NCBI RefSeq assembly: GCF_029278605.1
Contig: NZ_CP119573.1
Span: 2,232,001-2,296,000 of the forward strand
Origin: Cupriavidus sp. WKF15
Lineage (GTDB): Bacteria > Pseudomonadota > Gammaproteobacteria > Burkholderiales > Burkholderiaceae
DNA: 64,000 bases
Direction: 5' to 3'
Both the position numbers and the translations under genes were made by a program. How positions within the stretch are numbered: position 1 is the stretch's first letter; the number at the start of each line of letters is the position of its first letter. Below are positions 19,352-27,679 of the stretch, piece after piece. The notes beneath the pieces are model-generated. The model made no database searches, had not been told where the DNA came from, and saw only the letters and a list, made by a program, of their open reading frames with translations.

Positions 19352-20146
19352 CTATCGCTGCGGCGCGGCAGGCGCGCCTGCCTCCCAGGCCCGGCGCAGC
19401 GCATGCAGGTCGTCGGCGGAGGCATCGGTAATGGCCAGGAAGCGCATGCCGTCCGCATCCCAGCTCTCGAGCTGGTAGCCCTGCCGCGAACCCGATACTT
19501 TCGGGGGCAGCCCCGCCGCGCCTTCAGGGAAGACGAACACGTCGACCGGATGCCGGTTGCGCCGGTAGACCACCACGGCCACCGGACGGCCATCGACATA
19601 ATCCAGCCTGCCGCCGGCCAGCACGAAGCCCTGCGCCGCCATGTCGCGCACGACTGGCGCATAGTCCAGCCGCCCGTTGAACCAGGGCTTGACCGTGTGC
19701 TGGTCCAGCGACGCCACGTCGAGCGGCCGCCCCGAAAGCAGTGCCCTGACGTGGCTGCCCACGATCTCGCGCGCCACGGCGTCCTCGTCATACCGGACCC
19801 TGGCCAGTTGTCCGACCCCGAGCGCGACCGCGACCACCATCGCCAGCGCGAGACCGAGCCCGGCCGGACTGCCCCAGGTGAACCACTTGCCCAGGCCCCG
19901 GCTTGGGCGGGCAGCCTGCTGCGGCGGCGCTGGCAGGCTTGCCATCAGCCGGGCACGCAGTTCGCCGTCGGCGCGATGATAGGTGGCGCCTTCGCGCACG
20001 GCGTCGCGCAGGGCGCGGATACGGGCAATCTCCGCGGCGCAGGCGGAACAGGACGCCAGGTGCGGCTCCAGCCGCGCCAGGTCGGCCGGGCCCAGCTCCC
20101 CGTCCGCGCTGGCATGCAGTAGCCAGCGAGCCTCATTACAGTCCAT
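19352..20146 (-). CDS. Zinc-finger anti-sigma factor
   Basis: A 264-residue membrane anti-sigma factor. Residues 1-45 carry the cytoplasmic zinc-binding anti-sigma motif (His29-x3-Cys33-x2-Cys36, HLASCSAC). One membrane segment lies at about 90-112 (GLALAMVVAVALGVG), followed by a periplasmic domain with WFNGRLDYAP and repeated aromatic residues, resembling the sensor part of ECF anti-sigma factors. It starts at ATG 20146 with GGAGG upstream and overlaps the sigma gene by 11 bp, so the two are translationally coupled. Its likely partner is the sigma factor upstream. Confidence 0.87.
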   Translation of the reverse strand: MDCNEARWLLHASADGELGPADLARLEPHLASCSACAAEIARIRALRDAVREGATYHRADGELRARLMASLPAPPQQAARPSRGLGKWFTWGSPAGLGLALAMVVAVALGVGQLARVRYDEDAVAREIVGSHVRALLSGRPLDVASLDQHTVKPWFNGRLDYAPVVRDMAAQGFVLAGGRLDYVDGRPVAVVVYRRNRHPVDVFVFPEGAAGLPPKVSGSRQGYQLESWDADGMRFLAITDASADDLHALRRAWEAGAPAAPQR

Positions 20147-20756
20147 TGCCCACCTCCCCGGCCGTTCCTGCCAGGCCATCCACCCGGGCCGGATCCGCCG
20201 CCGGCACTCCGGGCCGCTCCCCGCGCAGCGCCGCCACCGCGGCGGCCAGCGCATGCCGCGCGCGGGCCAGCCGCGACATGACCGTGCCAAGCGGGATGGC
20301 GGCAACCTGCGCAATATCGCGGTAGCACATGTCCTCCAGTTCGCGCAGGACGATCACCTCCCGCAGTGGAGCGGGCAAGCGCGCCAGTGCCTCATGGACC
20401 AGGCGCACGTCTTCGGCGCGCAACAGGCAGCACAGCGGCTCGCGCTCGCCGGCATCCTGCCACCCGGGCCAGGCCTGCGCCACATCGGTGCCGTCCTCGT
20501 AGAGCGCGGCCTCGCGGGCAGGCCGGTTGCGGCTCCATGCGGAAAACCAGGTATTGCGCACGATGGCCAGCAGCCACGGCCGCGGCCGGTCGCCGTGGTA
20601 GCTGCCGAAGTAGGTGTAGGCGCGCAGCAGCGCCTCCTGCACCACGTCCTCCGCCTCGGCAGCACCGCCGCTGAGCCACCGCGCAAGGTTGTAGGCCGCA
20701 TCCAGGTGCGGCAGGACTACCTCGGCAAACCGGCGGCGTTCGTCAGCGGCGTTCAC
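20136..20756 (-). CDS. ECF-family RNA polymerase sigma factor
   Basis: A 206-residue extracytoplasmic-function sigma factor. Region 2 spans about residues 15-85 (LARWLSGGAAEAEDVVQEAL, WLLAIVRNTWFSAW) and region 4 about 120-175 (LPAPLREVIVLRELEDMCYRD, PLGTVMSRLARAR). I place the start at GTG 20756 because AAAGGAG precedes it with ideal spacing. The open frame extends to 20849, but that would put the likely promoter (-35 at 20842-20837) inside the gene. It is co-transcribed with its anti-sigma and divergent from the metallophosphoesterase/cupredoxin pair, whose promoter has the same bipartite form, suggesting one regulon. Confidence 0.92.
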   Translation of the reverse strand: MNAADERRRFAEVVLPHLDAAYNLARWLSGGAAEAEDVVQEALLRAYTYFGSYHGDRPRPWLLAIVRNTWFSAWSRNRPAREAALYEDGTDVAQAWPGWQDAGEREPLCCLLRAEDVRLVHEALARLPAPLREVIVLRELEDMCYRDIAQVAAIPLGTVMSRLARARHALAAAVAALRGERPGVPAADPARVDGLAGTAGEVGNGL

Positions 20757-20813
20757 GGCACTCCTTTGCCCGGACCTTGCGGAGTCCGCGCTTTGGCCTC
20801 CGCCCTCGCCGGT

Positions 20814-20842
20814 GTTTACCGGCGTCGGTACCAGTTTATTCC
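20814..20842 (-). promoter_or_regulatory. Putative ECF promoter of the sigma/anti-sigma operon
   Basis: On the minus strand: -35 GGAATA (20842-20837), 17-bp spacer, -10 GTAAAC (20819-20814), about 58 bp before the GTG start. The same GGAATA-N17-GTA pattern faces the other way at 20879-20907, which suggests autoregulation. Confidence 0.6.
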
Positions 20843-20878
20843 GTTGCACCGGTTTTCCAGTGCGCCGGCAGCGGCGCG

Positions 20879-20907
20879 GGAATAGAAACGGTCCGCGCGC
20901 GGTATGA
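20879..20907 (+). promoter_or_regulatory. Putative ECF promoter of the metallophosphoesterase/cupredoxin operon
   Basis: -35 GGAATA (20879-20884), 17-bp spacer, -10 GTATGA (20902-20907), 40 bp before the metallophosphoesterase ATG. It mirrors the divergent element at 20814-20842. Confidence 0.6.
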
Positions 20908-20947
20908 CAGGCATCGGCCTCGCGCCTCGCTCCCCAAGGAGAACACC

Positions 20948-21835
20948 ATGCCCACGAATTCCGCTCCCAACCGGCGCGATTTCCTGCGCCTTGCCGCCGC
21001 TGCAGGCGGCGCCGTGCTGGCGTCCACCCTGCCCGGCTGGGCCGCCACGCCCGGCAAGGATTTCTACTTCGTGCAGCTTTCCGACCTGCACTGGGGCTTC
21101 CAGGGCCCGCCCAACCCTGATGCGCGCGGCACGTTGCCCAAGGCCATCGCGGCAGTCAATGCGCTGCCCGCCCCGCCAGATTTCATCGTCTTTACGGGCG
21201 ACCTGACCCATACGACCGACGATCCGGACGAGCGGCGCCGGCGCATGCGTGAAGTGAAAGCGCAGATCGACACGCTCCAGGTCAAGACCCGCTACCTGAT
21301 GCCGGGCGAGCACGATGCCAGCCTCGATCGCGGCGAGGCCTTCCAGGAGTTCTTCGGCCGCACGCATTACACCTTTGACCACCAGGGCGTTCACTTCATC
21401 GTCCTGGACAATGTGTCCGATCCGGCCGGGCGCGTCGGCACGGCCCAGCTCGAGTGGCTGGCCTCGGACCTGTCGCGCCAGCAGCGCGACGCCCCGATCG
21501 TCGTGTTCACGCACCGGCCGCTGTTCGACCTGTATCCGCAATGGGACTGGGCGACGCGCGACGGCGCCGACGTCCTGCAGCGCCTCGATCCGTACCGCAA
21601 CGTCACGGTCTTCTACGGCCACATCCACCAGGAACACCACCACCAGACCGGCCACATTGCCCACCACGCCGCACGTTCGCTGATGTTCCCGCTGCCGCCG
21701 CCGGCCTCGCAGCCGATGCGCCAGCCCGTGCCGTGGGATGCCGAACACCCTTACCGCGGACTTGGGTGGCGCCAGGTCAGGACGCAACAGGCACCGTTGC
21801 GCCTGGCGCTGGATGAGCGGCCCGTTACCGGCTGA
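20948..21835 (+). CDS. Tat-exported metallophosphoesterase
   Basis: A 295-residue calcineurin-like phosphoesterase. Residues 1-33 form a twin-arginine signal (NRRDFLRLAAAAGG), so it is exported folded. Dinuclear metal-site motifs follow: SDLHWG (D-x-H, about 46), TGDLTH (GD, about 84), a GEHD in place of GNHD (about 122), FTHRP (about 185) and YGHIHQ (about 228). GNHD to GEHD replaces the usual metal-ligand Asn and may alter activity. The ATG has AAGGAG upstream. It forms an operon with the cupredoxin 20 bp downstream and faces the ECF sigma genes. The substrate is unknown. Confidence 0.9.
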   Translation: MPTNSAPNRRDFLRLAAAAGGAVLASTLPGWAATPGKDFYFVQLSDLHWGFQGPPNPDARGTLPKAIAAVNALPAPPDFIVFTGDLTHTTDDPDERRRRMREVKAQIDTLQVKTRYLMPGEHDASLDRGEAFQEFFGRTHYTFDHQGVHFIVLDNVSDPAGRVGTAQLEWLASDLSRQQRDAPIVVFTHRPLFDLYPQWDWATRDGADVLQRLDPYRNVTVFYGHIHQEHHHQTGHIAHHAARSLMFPLPPPASQPMRQPVPWDAEHPYRGLGWRQVRTQQAPLRLALDERPVTG

Positions 21836-21855
21836 GGCCCCAAAGGAGAATGACG

Positions 21856-22230
21856 ATGATCGAGCAAACGCCCTTCCAACCCGCGCGCCGCCGCAGCCTT
21901 GCCTGGCTGGCGGCACTGGCGGCCACGGTCCCGTTCTGGACCGCGTCGGCCGCTGAGCCGCGCCGCATCGCCGTCACCGCGCGACGCTTTGTGTTCACCC
22001 CGGACCGTATTGCGCTGCGCCAGAATGAATCGGTGATTCTCGAACTGACGGCGCTGGACGTCATCATGGGTTTCAGCGTGCCCGACCTTGGCATCCGCGC
22101 CGACCTGCCGCCCGGCAAGAAGGTGGAGGTCCCCATCCACGCCACGGCGGCGGGGTCGCACCTGTTCCTCTGCGACATCTTCTGCGGATCGGGGCACGAA
22201 TCGATGAATGGACAAATCGAGATTCGTTGA
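21856..22230 (+). CDS. Exported cupredoxin with Cu-A-like motif
   Basis: A 124-residue periplasmic cupredoxin. The start is set at ATG 21856, seven bases after AAGGAG; the ATG at 21850 is too close to it. Signal peptide about 1-33 with an RRR stretch. The C-terminal motif C-D-I-F-C-G-S-G-H-E-S-M holds the two Cys, His and Met of a Cu-A centre as in cytochrome oxidase subunit II and N2O reductase. The upstream ligand normally seen as His in a DV.HGF stretch is Met here (DVIMGFSVPDLG). It could bind copper for electron transfer or copper handling. It is the second gene of the operon under the putative ECF promoter. Confidence 0.88.
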   Translation: MIEQTPFQPARRRSLAWLAALAATVPFWTASAAEPRRIAVTARRFVFTPDRIALRQNESVILELTALDVIMGFSVPDLGIRADLPPGKKVEVPIHATAAGSHLFLCDIFCGSGHESMNGQIEIR

Positions 22231-22299
22231 ATCGCGTGTCGCAGCCTGGCCCATCAGTGCTACCGTCGCTGCCGCCGGCCCCCTGGCACGGACACGGAT

Positions 22300-22323
22300 A
22301 TCCGGCCCCATCGAGGGCCGGAT
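22300..22323 (+). terminator. Hairpin after the cupredoxin gene
   Basis: A 9-bp perfect stem (ATCCGGCCC/GGGCCGGAT) with a 6-nt loop, 70 bp after the stop codon and without a T-run. It probably ends the operon. The rest of the 353-bp gap to 22583 shows no credible gene; a CATAATAT sequence near 22532 may be a -10 element for the small gene at 22584. Confidence 0.5.
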
Positions 22324-22583
22324 GCGGGCACACGTGGTAGCAGTCGTCGCCTGAGGGCTCGGCTCGCGCGCCCGGCAACATGCCAGCGTCGACGCGCCAC
22401 TGGCCGAGGCGAGTAGCGCCATGCATGCCAACAAGCCGCCGTAGCGATCGCCAGTGATCTGATCCACGCCGCTTCCCCCACGCTGGTGGGGCAACCCCCA
22501 AACAGGTGATGTAGGGTTAGGCTCCGCTTTTCATAATATCTTCACGACCGGTCCATAGAGCCGGCATCCAGAAGGGGTCAGAC

Positions 22584-22736
22584 ATGGAATACATAACGTC
22601 GCTGGGCGCCTATATGGTCGCCCTGCTCATGGCGTTGCTATTGGCCGCGCGCTGGTCGCTGAAGCATGACCCGGCCCTGCGCGCCGAGCCGTCCGTCGAA
22701 CCCGAACGCGAGCCCCCTTTGCGACGCGGCGACTGA
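22584..22736 (+). CDS. Small single-span membrane protein
   Basis: A 50-codon gene. The ATG at 22584 follows GAAGGGG at proper spacing. Residues about 3-24 are one hydrophobic span (YMVALLMALLLAARW), followed by a charged Glu/Arg/Pro-rich tail, so an inner-membrane protein with a cytoplasmic tail is likely. It has its own AT-rich promoter-like region (CATAATAT) and is convergent with the AraC-type gene. Function unknown; it is too short for similarity arguments. Confidence 0.6.
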   Translation: MEYITSLGAYMVALLMALLLAARWSLKHDPALRAEPSVEPEREPPLRRGD

Positions 22737-22817
22737 CAGGGTGAGGCCCCTGAAAGCCGGCCCGATGGCGTCACGACCTTCCACTGGCCTGGACCGCTGC
22801 CCCGCGCGCCGCGCGGC

Positions 22818-23891
22818 TCAGCTTTCGGCTGCCGTGCCGCGGTACGCGCCGGGCCGCGACCCGGTCCAGCGCCGGAAGGCGCGATGAAACGCGCCGGGCT
22901 CTGCGAAGCCCAGTTCCGCGGCAATGTCCGCCACGGGCTTGCCGGTACGGCTCAGCGCATCGATCGCCAGGTCGCGCCGAAGCTGGTCCTTGAGCTCCTG
23001 GTAGCTTGCGCCTTCGTCCATCAGGCGCCGCCGCAGCGACGACGCCGACAGGTTCAGGCTCAACGCCAGCGCCTCGAACGTCGGCCACTGCTCGGGCCGC
23101 TGGTTGCGCAACTGGCGGCGCACGCGCGCCGCCACGCTGCTGCGGTCCGAATACTTCACGACCACGTTGTGCGGTGCATCGCGCAGGAATGACTTCAGGC
23201 TGCGCTCGTCCTGCCGCACGGGCTGGTCGAGCAGGCAGGCGTCGAACACAAGCGCCGTGGCCGGCTGCCCGAACGCTGTCTGGCGCGAGTACATGATCCG
23301 GTACTCCGCCCCGTATGGCGGCTCGGCATAGGCAAACGACGCCAGCAGGATCGGCACGCGGCGGTGGAGCAGCCAGCTCATCAGGCCCTGCAGCATGATC
23401 AGCATGGTTTCCTGGGCGAATATGCCCGGCAGCCGGCCCTGTGCCGCGCACGGCGCGGTCAGCACCAGCGCCGCGCGGTCACCGTGCCGCTCGAGCCGGA
23501 CACCAATGTCGTCGAGCAGCAAGCCGAAATAGCGCGCGACACGTTCCAGTGCCTGGGCGAAGGTGCGGCTGCCTGCGACCGCGTGGCACAGCATGGCAAA
23601 GCTGCCGCACTTCATGCTGCGCGAGTCCTGCCCGAAGAATTCATCGTCGAGCGCGGCGGCCACGGCCATCCACAGGTCGCTGTAGCTGGCCGTGGAGACG
23701 CGCGCCTGCGGCACCTCCAGCAGCGCAGACGCAATGCCGGCACGGCGCAGCACCGGCTCGGGATCCAGCCCGCGGGCAGCCAGCCCGGAGATGGCGTGGT
23801 GGACAAAGCAAATCGCGACGCTGCCTTTTTCCATGGTGCGGCCATGCTCCAGGCAGCCGCTGGGCGCCGGTCGGATGGCATTCGAGTTCAT
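22818..23891 (-). CDS. AraC-family regulator, likely of the valine operon
   Basis: A 357-residue regulator. The N-terminal ligand-binding domain (about 20-210) is of the type found in OruR/ArgR-like AraC proteins (FVHHAISGLAARGLDPEPVL). The C-terminal 100 residues hold two helix-turn-helices (LSASSLRRRLMDEGASYQE; PVADIAAELGFAEPGAFHRA). The ATG at 23891 is listed; an internal ATG at 23837 is also plausible since neither has an ideal ribosome site. It is divergent from the acyl-CoA dehydrogenase gene with 112 bp between them, so it probably controls that operon, as MmsR does in Pseudomonas. Confidence 0.88.
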   Translation of the reverse strand: MNSNAIRPAPSGCLEHGRTMEKGSVAICFVHHAISGLAARGLDPEPVLRRAGIASALLEVPQARVSTASYSDLWMAVAAALDDEFFGQDSRSMKCGSFAMLCHAVAGSRTFAQALERVARYFGLLLDDIGVRLERHGDRAALVLTAPCAAQGRLPGIFAQETMLIMLQGLMSWLLHRRVPILLASFAYAEPPYGAEYRIMYSRQTAFGQPATALVFDACLLDQPVRQDERSLKSFLRDAPHNVVVKYSDRSSVAARVRRQLRNQRPEQWPTFEALALSLNLSASSLRRRLMDEGASYQELKDQLRRDLAIDALSRTGKPVADIAAELGFAEPGAFHRAFRRWTGSRPGAYRGTAAES

Positions 23892-24003
23892 CAAGAATGG
23901 CGGATTTTGGCATAGGAGCGGCGGCAGGCGGTTTCTACACTGCGCCTGTTCCACCTGAAGACCGCCACAGACCCACTCAATCGCGCCAGCCGCGCCCCCT
24001 GCC

Positions 24004-25137
24004 ATGCACAGCGACTACACCGAAGAGCAAACCATGATCCGCGACAGCGCGCGCGCCTTCGCCAGCGAGCGCCTTGCCGCGGGCGCCGCCGAATGGGACC
24101 GCGCCGGCCGGCTGCCCGAAGACGTGGTCGCCGCCATGGGCGCGCTGGGCCTGCTGGGCATGATCGTGCCGGAGGAATGGGGCGGCACCTATACCGACTA
24201 CGTGGCCTATGCGCTGGCCATCGAGGAAATCGCCGCCGGCTGCGCCGCATGCGCCACGCTCATGAGCGTGCACAACTCGGTAGGCTGCGGGCCGGTGCTG
24301 CACTACGGCACCGACGCCCAGAAGCAGCGCTACCTGCCGCGCCTGGCCAGCGGTGAAGTGATCGGCGCCTTCTGCCTGACCGAGCCGCAGGCGGGCTCCG
24401 AAGCCCACAACCTGCGCACGCGCGCCCGGCCCACCGAGCGCGGCTGGGTGCTGAACGGCAGCAAGCAGTTCGTCACCAACGGCCAGCGCGCCGGCGTAGC
24501 CGTGGTATTCGCCGCCACCGAGCCGGAACTCGGCAAGAAGGGCATCTCCGCCTTCCTGGTGCCGACGGACACGCCGGGCTTTATCGTTCACGCGCCCGAG
24601 AAGAAGCTGGGCATCCGCGCCTCGGACACCTGCGCCATCACGCTCGATGATTGCGAAGTGCCTCATGACGCGCTGCTGGGCGAGCCCGGCGAGGGCCTGC
24701 GCATCGCCCTGTCCAACCTGGAAGGCGGGCGCATCGGCATTGCCGCACAGGCCATCGGCATCGCGCGTTCGGCGTTCGAGGCCGCGTGCCGCTATGCGTC
24801 CGAGCGCGTGCAGTTCGGCCGGCCGCTGCGCGAGCACCCGCCGATCGCCAACATGCTGGCCGACATGGCCACCGAACTCAATGCCGCGCGGCTGCTCGTG
24901 CATCGCGCCGCGCGCATGCGCACGCAAGGGTTGCCATGCCTGTCGGAAGCCTCGCAGGCCAAGCTCTATGCGTCCGAGCTGGCCGAGCGGGTCTGCTCCA
25001 AGGCGCTGCAGATCCACGGCGGCTACGGCTACCTGGAGGACTACCCCGTCGAGCGCCACTACCGCGACGCGCGCATCACGCAGATCTATGAAGGCACCAG
25101 CGAGATCCAGCGCATGCTGATCGCGCGCAGCCTGTAG
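24004..25137 (+). CDS. Acyl-CoA dehydrogenase, probably isobutyryl-CoA dehydrogenase
   Basis: A 377-residue FAD enzyme that oxidises a short branched acyl-CoA to the 2-enoyl-CoA. Family motifs: [10 protein letters not shown] (about 120), a FVTNGQRAG flavin-binding stretch, and the catalytic Glu near residue 363 in YEGTSEIQ. C-terminal [17 protein letters not shown] is typical. Being first in an operon with mmsA, mmsB, a hydratase and a 3-hydroxyisobutyryl-CoA hydrolase, it most likely turns isobutyryl-CoA into methacrylyl-CoA in valine degradation. The divergent AraC-type protein is the probable regulator. Confidence 0.95.
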   Translation: MHSDYTEEQTMIRDSARAFASERLAAGAAEWDRAGRLPEDVVAAMGALGLLGMIVPEEWGGTYTDYVAYALAIEEIAAGCAACATLMSVHNSVGCGPVLHYGTDAQKQRYLPRLASGEVIGAFCLTEPQAGSEAHNLRTRARPTERGWVLNGSKQFVTNGQRAGVAVVFAATEPELGKKGISAFLVPTDTPGFIVHAPEKKLGIRASDTCAITLDDCEVPHDALLGEPGEGLRIALSNLEGGRIGIAAQAIGIARSAFEAACRYASERVQFGRPLREHPPIANMLADMATELNAARLLVHRAARMRTQGLPCLSEASQAKLYASELAERVCSKALQIHGGYGYLEDYPVERHYRDARITQIYEGTSEIQRMLIARSL

Positions 25138-25197
25138 CACCAGCTGGCCCCATCGAACCCGCTTCAACCTGCAAATCCAGAACCGACCGGAGACATC

Positions 25198-26721
25198 ATG
25201 AGTGCACTGCCCCAGACCGCCAACGCCGTTCCGACCGTCCCGCTGCTGATCAACGGCGAGTGGGTGGAGTCTTCCGCCACGGAATTCCGCCTCGTGGTCA
25301 ACCCGGCCACGCAGGAAGTCCTGGCGCGCGTACCGCTGGCCACCGCCAGCGAAGTCGCCGCGGCCGTGGATTCGGCACACCGCGCCTTTGCCACCTGGCG
25401 CCATACGCCCATCGGCGCTCGCCTGCGCATCATGCTGCGCTACCAGGCACTCATCCGCGAACACAGCAAGCGCATCGCGGCCATCCTCACGGCCGAACAG
25501 GGCAAGACGCTGGCCGATGCGGAAGGCGACATCTTCCGCGGCCTGGAGGTGGTCGAGCATGCGTGCTCGATCGGCACGCTGCAGCAAGGCGGCTTTGCCG
25601 AGAACGTGGCCGCCACGGTCGATACCTATACGCTGCAGCAGCCGATCGGCGTGTGCGCCGGCATTACGCCGTTCAACTTTCCGGCCATGATCCCGCTGTG
25701 GATGTTCCCGATGGCCATCGTCTGCGGCAATACCTTCGTGCTCAAGCCGTCGGAGCAGGATCCGCTGTCGACCATGGAGCTGGTGAAGCTGGCCGTCGAA
25801 GCCGGCGTGCCGCCGGGCGTGCTGAACGTGGTGCAAGGTGCCAGGGAGGTGGTGGACGCCCTGTGCACGCACCCTGATATCAAGGCCGTGTCCTTCGTCG
25901 GCTCGACCGCGGTCGGCACCCACGTCTACAACCTGGCCAGTGCGCACGGCAAGCGCGCGCAGTCGATGATGGGCGCCAAGAATCACGCCGTGGTGCTGCC
26001 CGACGCGCACAAGGAGCAAACCCTGAACGCGCTCGCCGGCGCAGGCTTCGGTGCTGCCGGCCAGCGTTGCATGGCCACCTCGGTCGTGGTGCTGGTCGGT
26101 GCCGCGCGCGAATGGGTGCCGGACCTCGTAGCCAAGGCGAAGACGCTCAAGGTCGGCGCCGGCGCGCAAGCCGGTACCGATGTCGGTCCGGTGGTTTCGG
26201 TTGCGGCCAAGGAGCGCATCCTCGGCCTGATCGCTTCCGGCGAGAAGGAAGGCGCCACCCTGGCGCTCGATGGCCGCAACGTCGAGGTGCCGGGCTACCC
26301 GCAAGGCAATTTCATCGGCCCGACCATCTTCACCGATGTGACGACCGAGATGTCGATCTACACCAACGAGATCTTCGGGCCGGTGCTGGTGGTCATCGGC
26401 GTCGATACGCTGGACGAGGCCATCGCGCTGGTCAACCGCAACCCGTTCGGCAACGGCACTGGCGTGTTCACGCAGAGCGGCGCGGCGGCGCGCAAGTTCC
26501 AGAGCGAGATCGACGTCGGCCAGGTGGGGATCAACATTCCGATCCCGGTGCCCGTGCCCTACTTCAGCTTCACCGGCTCGCGCGGCTCCAAGCTCGGCGA
26601 CCTGGGCCCGTACGGCAAGCAGGTGGTGCAGTTCTACACCCAGACCAAGACCGTCACGGCACGCTGGTTCGACGACGCCACCGTGAATGATGGCGTGAAC
26701 ACGACCATCAGCCTGAAGTAA
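25198..26721 (+). CDS. mmsA: Methylmalonate-semialdehyde dehydrogenase (CoA-acylating)
   Basis: A 507-residue aldehyde dehydrogenase that turns methylmalonate semialdehyde, CoA and NAD+ into propionyl-CoA, CO2 and NADH, the last step of valine degradation. Family-specific features: the NAD-binding [26 protein letters not shown], and the catalytic Cys in [11 protein letters not shown] (about residue 287). The active-site Glu of ordinary aldehyde dehydrogenases is replaced by Asn (GAKNH), as expected for CoA-acylating members. GGAGA precedes the ATG. The downstream gene mmsB makes its substrate. Confidence 0.97.
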   Translation: MSALPQTANAVPTVPLLINGEWVESSATEFRLVVNPATQEVLARVPLATASEVAAAVDSAHRAFATWRHTPIGARLRIMLRYQALIREHSKRIAAILTAEQGKTLADAEGDIFRGLEVVEHACSIGTLQQGGFAENVAATVDTYTLQQPIGVCAGITPFNFPAMIPLWMFPMAIVCGNTFVLKPSEQDPLSTMELVKLAVEAGVPPGVLNVVQGAREVVDALCTHPDIKAVSFVGSTAVGTHVYNLASAHGKRAQSMMGAKNHAVVLPDAHKEQTLNALAGAGFGAAGQRCMATSVVVLVGAAREWVPDLVAKAKTLKVGAGAQAGTDVGPVVSVAAKERILGLIASGEKEGATLALDGRNVEVPGYPQGNFIGPTIFTDVTTEMSIYTNEIFGPVLVVIGVDTLDEAIALVNRNPFGNGTGVFTQSGAAARKFQSEIDVGQVGINIPIPVPVPYFSFTGSRGSKLGDLGPYGKQVVQFYTQTKTVTARWFDDATVNDGVNTTISLK

Positions 26722-26773
26722 GCGGCACCGCTGCGCCGCCACATTCCGCCAGACCATATCCAGGAGACCCGAC

Positions 26774-27667
26774 ATGCATATCGCCTTCATCGGCCTCGGC
26801 AACATGGGCGCCCCCATGGCGCGCAACCTGCTCAAGGCCGGCCACACGCTGACCGTGTTCGACCTCAGCGCGGCTGCCGTGGCCTCGCTGTGCGCCGAAG
26901 GCGCGGCCTCGGCCGATTCCGCGCGCAAGGCGGTGGCGGAGGCCGACTTCGTCATCACCATGCTGCCCGCGGCCGCGCATGTCCGCGCGGCCTATCTTGG
27001 CGAGGACGGCGTGCTGGCGGGTGTGCGCCGCGGCGTGCCGCTGGTCGACTCCAGCACCATCGACCCGGCCACTGTGCGCGAGCTGGCGGCCGCCGCCGCG
27101 GCGCATGGCAATGCGCTGGCCGATGCGCCGGTGTCCGGCGGCACCGGCGGCGCACAGGCCGGCACGCTGACCTTCATGGTCGGCGCCACGCCGGCGCTGT
27201 TCGAGCAGGTCAGGCCCGTGCTTGCCAATATGGGCCGCAACCTGGTCCATTGCGGTGACACCGGCACCGGCCAGGTTGCCAAGATCTGCAATAACCTGAT
27301 CCTGGGGATCTCGATGATCGGCGTGTCCGAGGCCATGGCGCTCGGCGTGCGGCTGGGCATCGACGCCAATGTACTGGCGGGCATCGTCAACACCTCGACC
27401 GGCCGCTGCTGGTCGTCGGATACCTACAACCCCTACCCTGGCGTGATCGAAACCGCGCCGTCTTCGCGCGGCTACACGGGCGGCTTTGGCGCCGAGCTGA
27501 TGCTCAAGGACCTGGGGCTGGCGGCCGATGCCGCGCGCAGCGTGAAGCAGCCGCTGTTTCTCGGCGCGCTGGCACAGCAGCTGTATCAGGCCATGAGCCA
27601 GGCTGGTGACGGCCAGCTTGATTTCTCCGGGGTGATCCGGCAATACCAGCCCAAGACCGGGGCGTGA
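26774..27667 (+). CDS. mmsB: 3-hydroxyisobutyrate dehydrogenase
   Basis: A 297-residue beta-hydroxyacid dehydrogenase that oxidises 3-hydroxyisobutyrate to methylmalonate semialdehyde with NAD+. The N-terminal Rossmann fold begins at once (GLGNMGAPMARNLLKAGH). The substrate motif DAPVSGGTGGAQ (about 118) and the catalytic Lys in GQVAKICNNLILG (about 171) are present. The ATG follows AGGAGA. It lies 52 bp after mmsA and 12 bp before the hydratase gene, in one operon. Confidence 0.97.
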   Translation: MHIAFIGLGNMGAPMARNLLKAGHTLTVFDLSAAAVASLCAEGAASADSARKAVAEADFVITMLPAAAHVRAAYLGEDGVLAGVRRGVPLVDSSTIDPATVRELAAAAAAHGNALADAPVSGGTGGAQAGTLTFMVGATPALFEQVRPVLANMGRNLVHCGDTGTGQVAKICNNLILGISMIGVSEAMALGVRLGIDANVLAGIVNTSTGRCWSSDTYNPYPGVIETAPSSRGYTGGFGAELMLKDLGLAADAARSVKQPLFLGALAQQLYQAMSQAGDGQLDFSGVIRQYQPKTGA

Positions 27668-27679
27668 CGGAAACCAGCC

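Noticed and set aside
20757..20849. 31-residue N-terminal extension of the ECF sigma factor
   Set aside because: The GTG at 20756 has an ideal AAAGGAG site, and the extension overlaps a promoter element that mirrors the divergent one.
22231..22494. Possible small Cys-containing gene on the minus strand after the cupredoxin gene
   Set aside because: Frames run on antisense through the cupredoxin gene and have no ribosome site; a hairpin in this interval better fits a terminator.
23977..26961. 994-codon minus-strand open frame across the acyl-CoA dehydrogenase and mmsA
   Set aside because: It covers two clear genes on the other strand and the intergenic region; no motif or ribosome site supports it.
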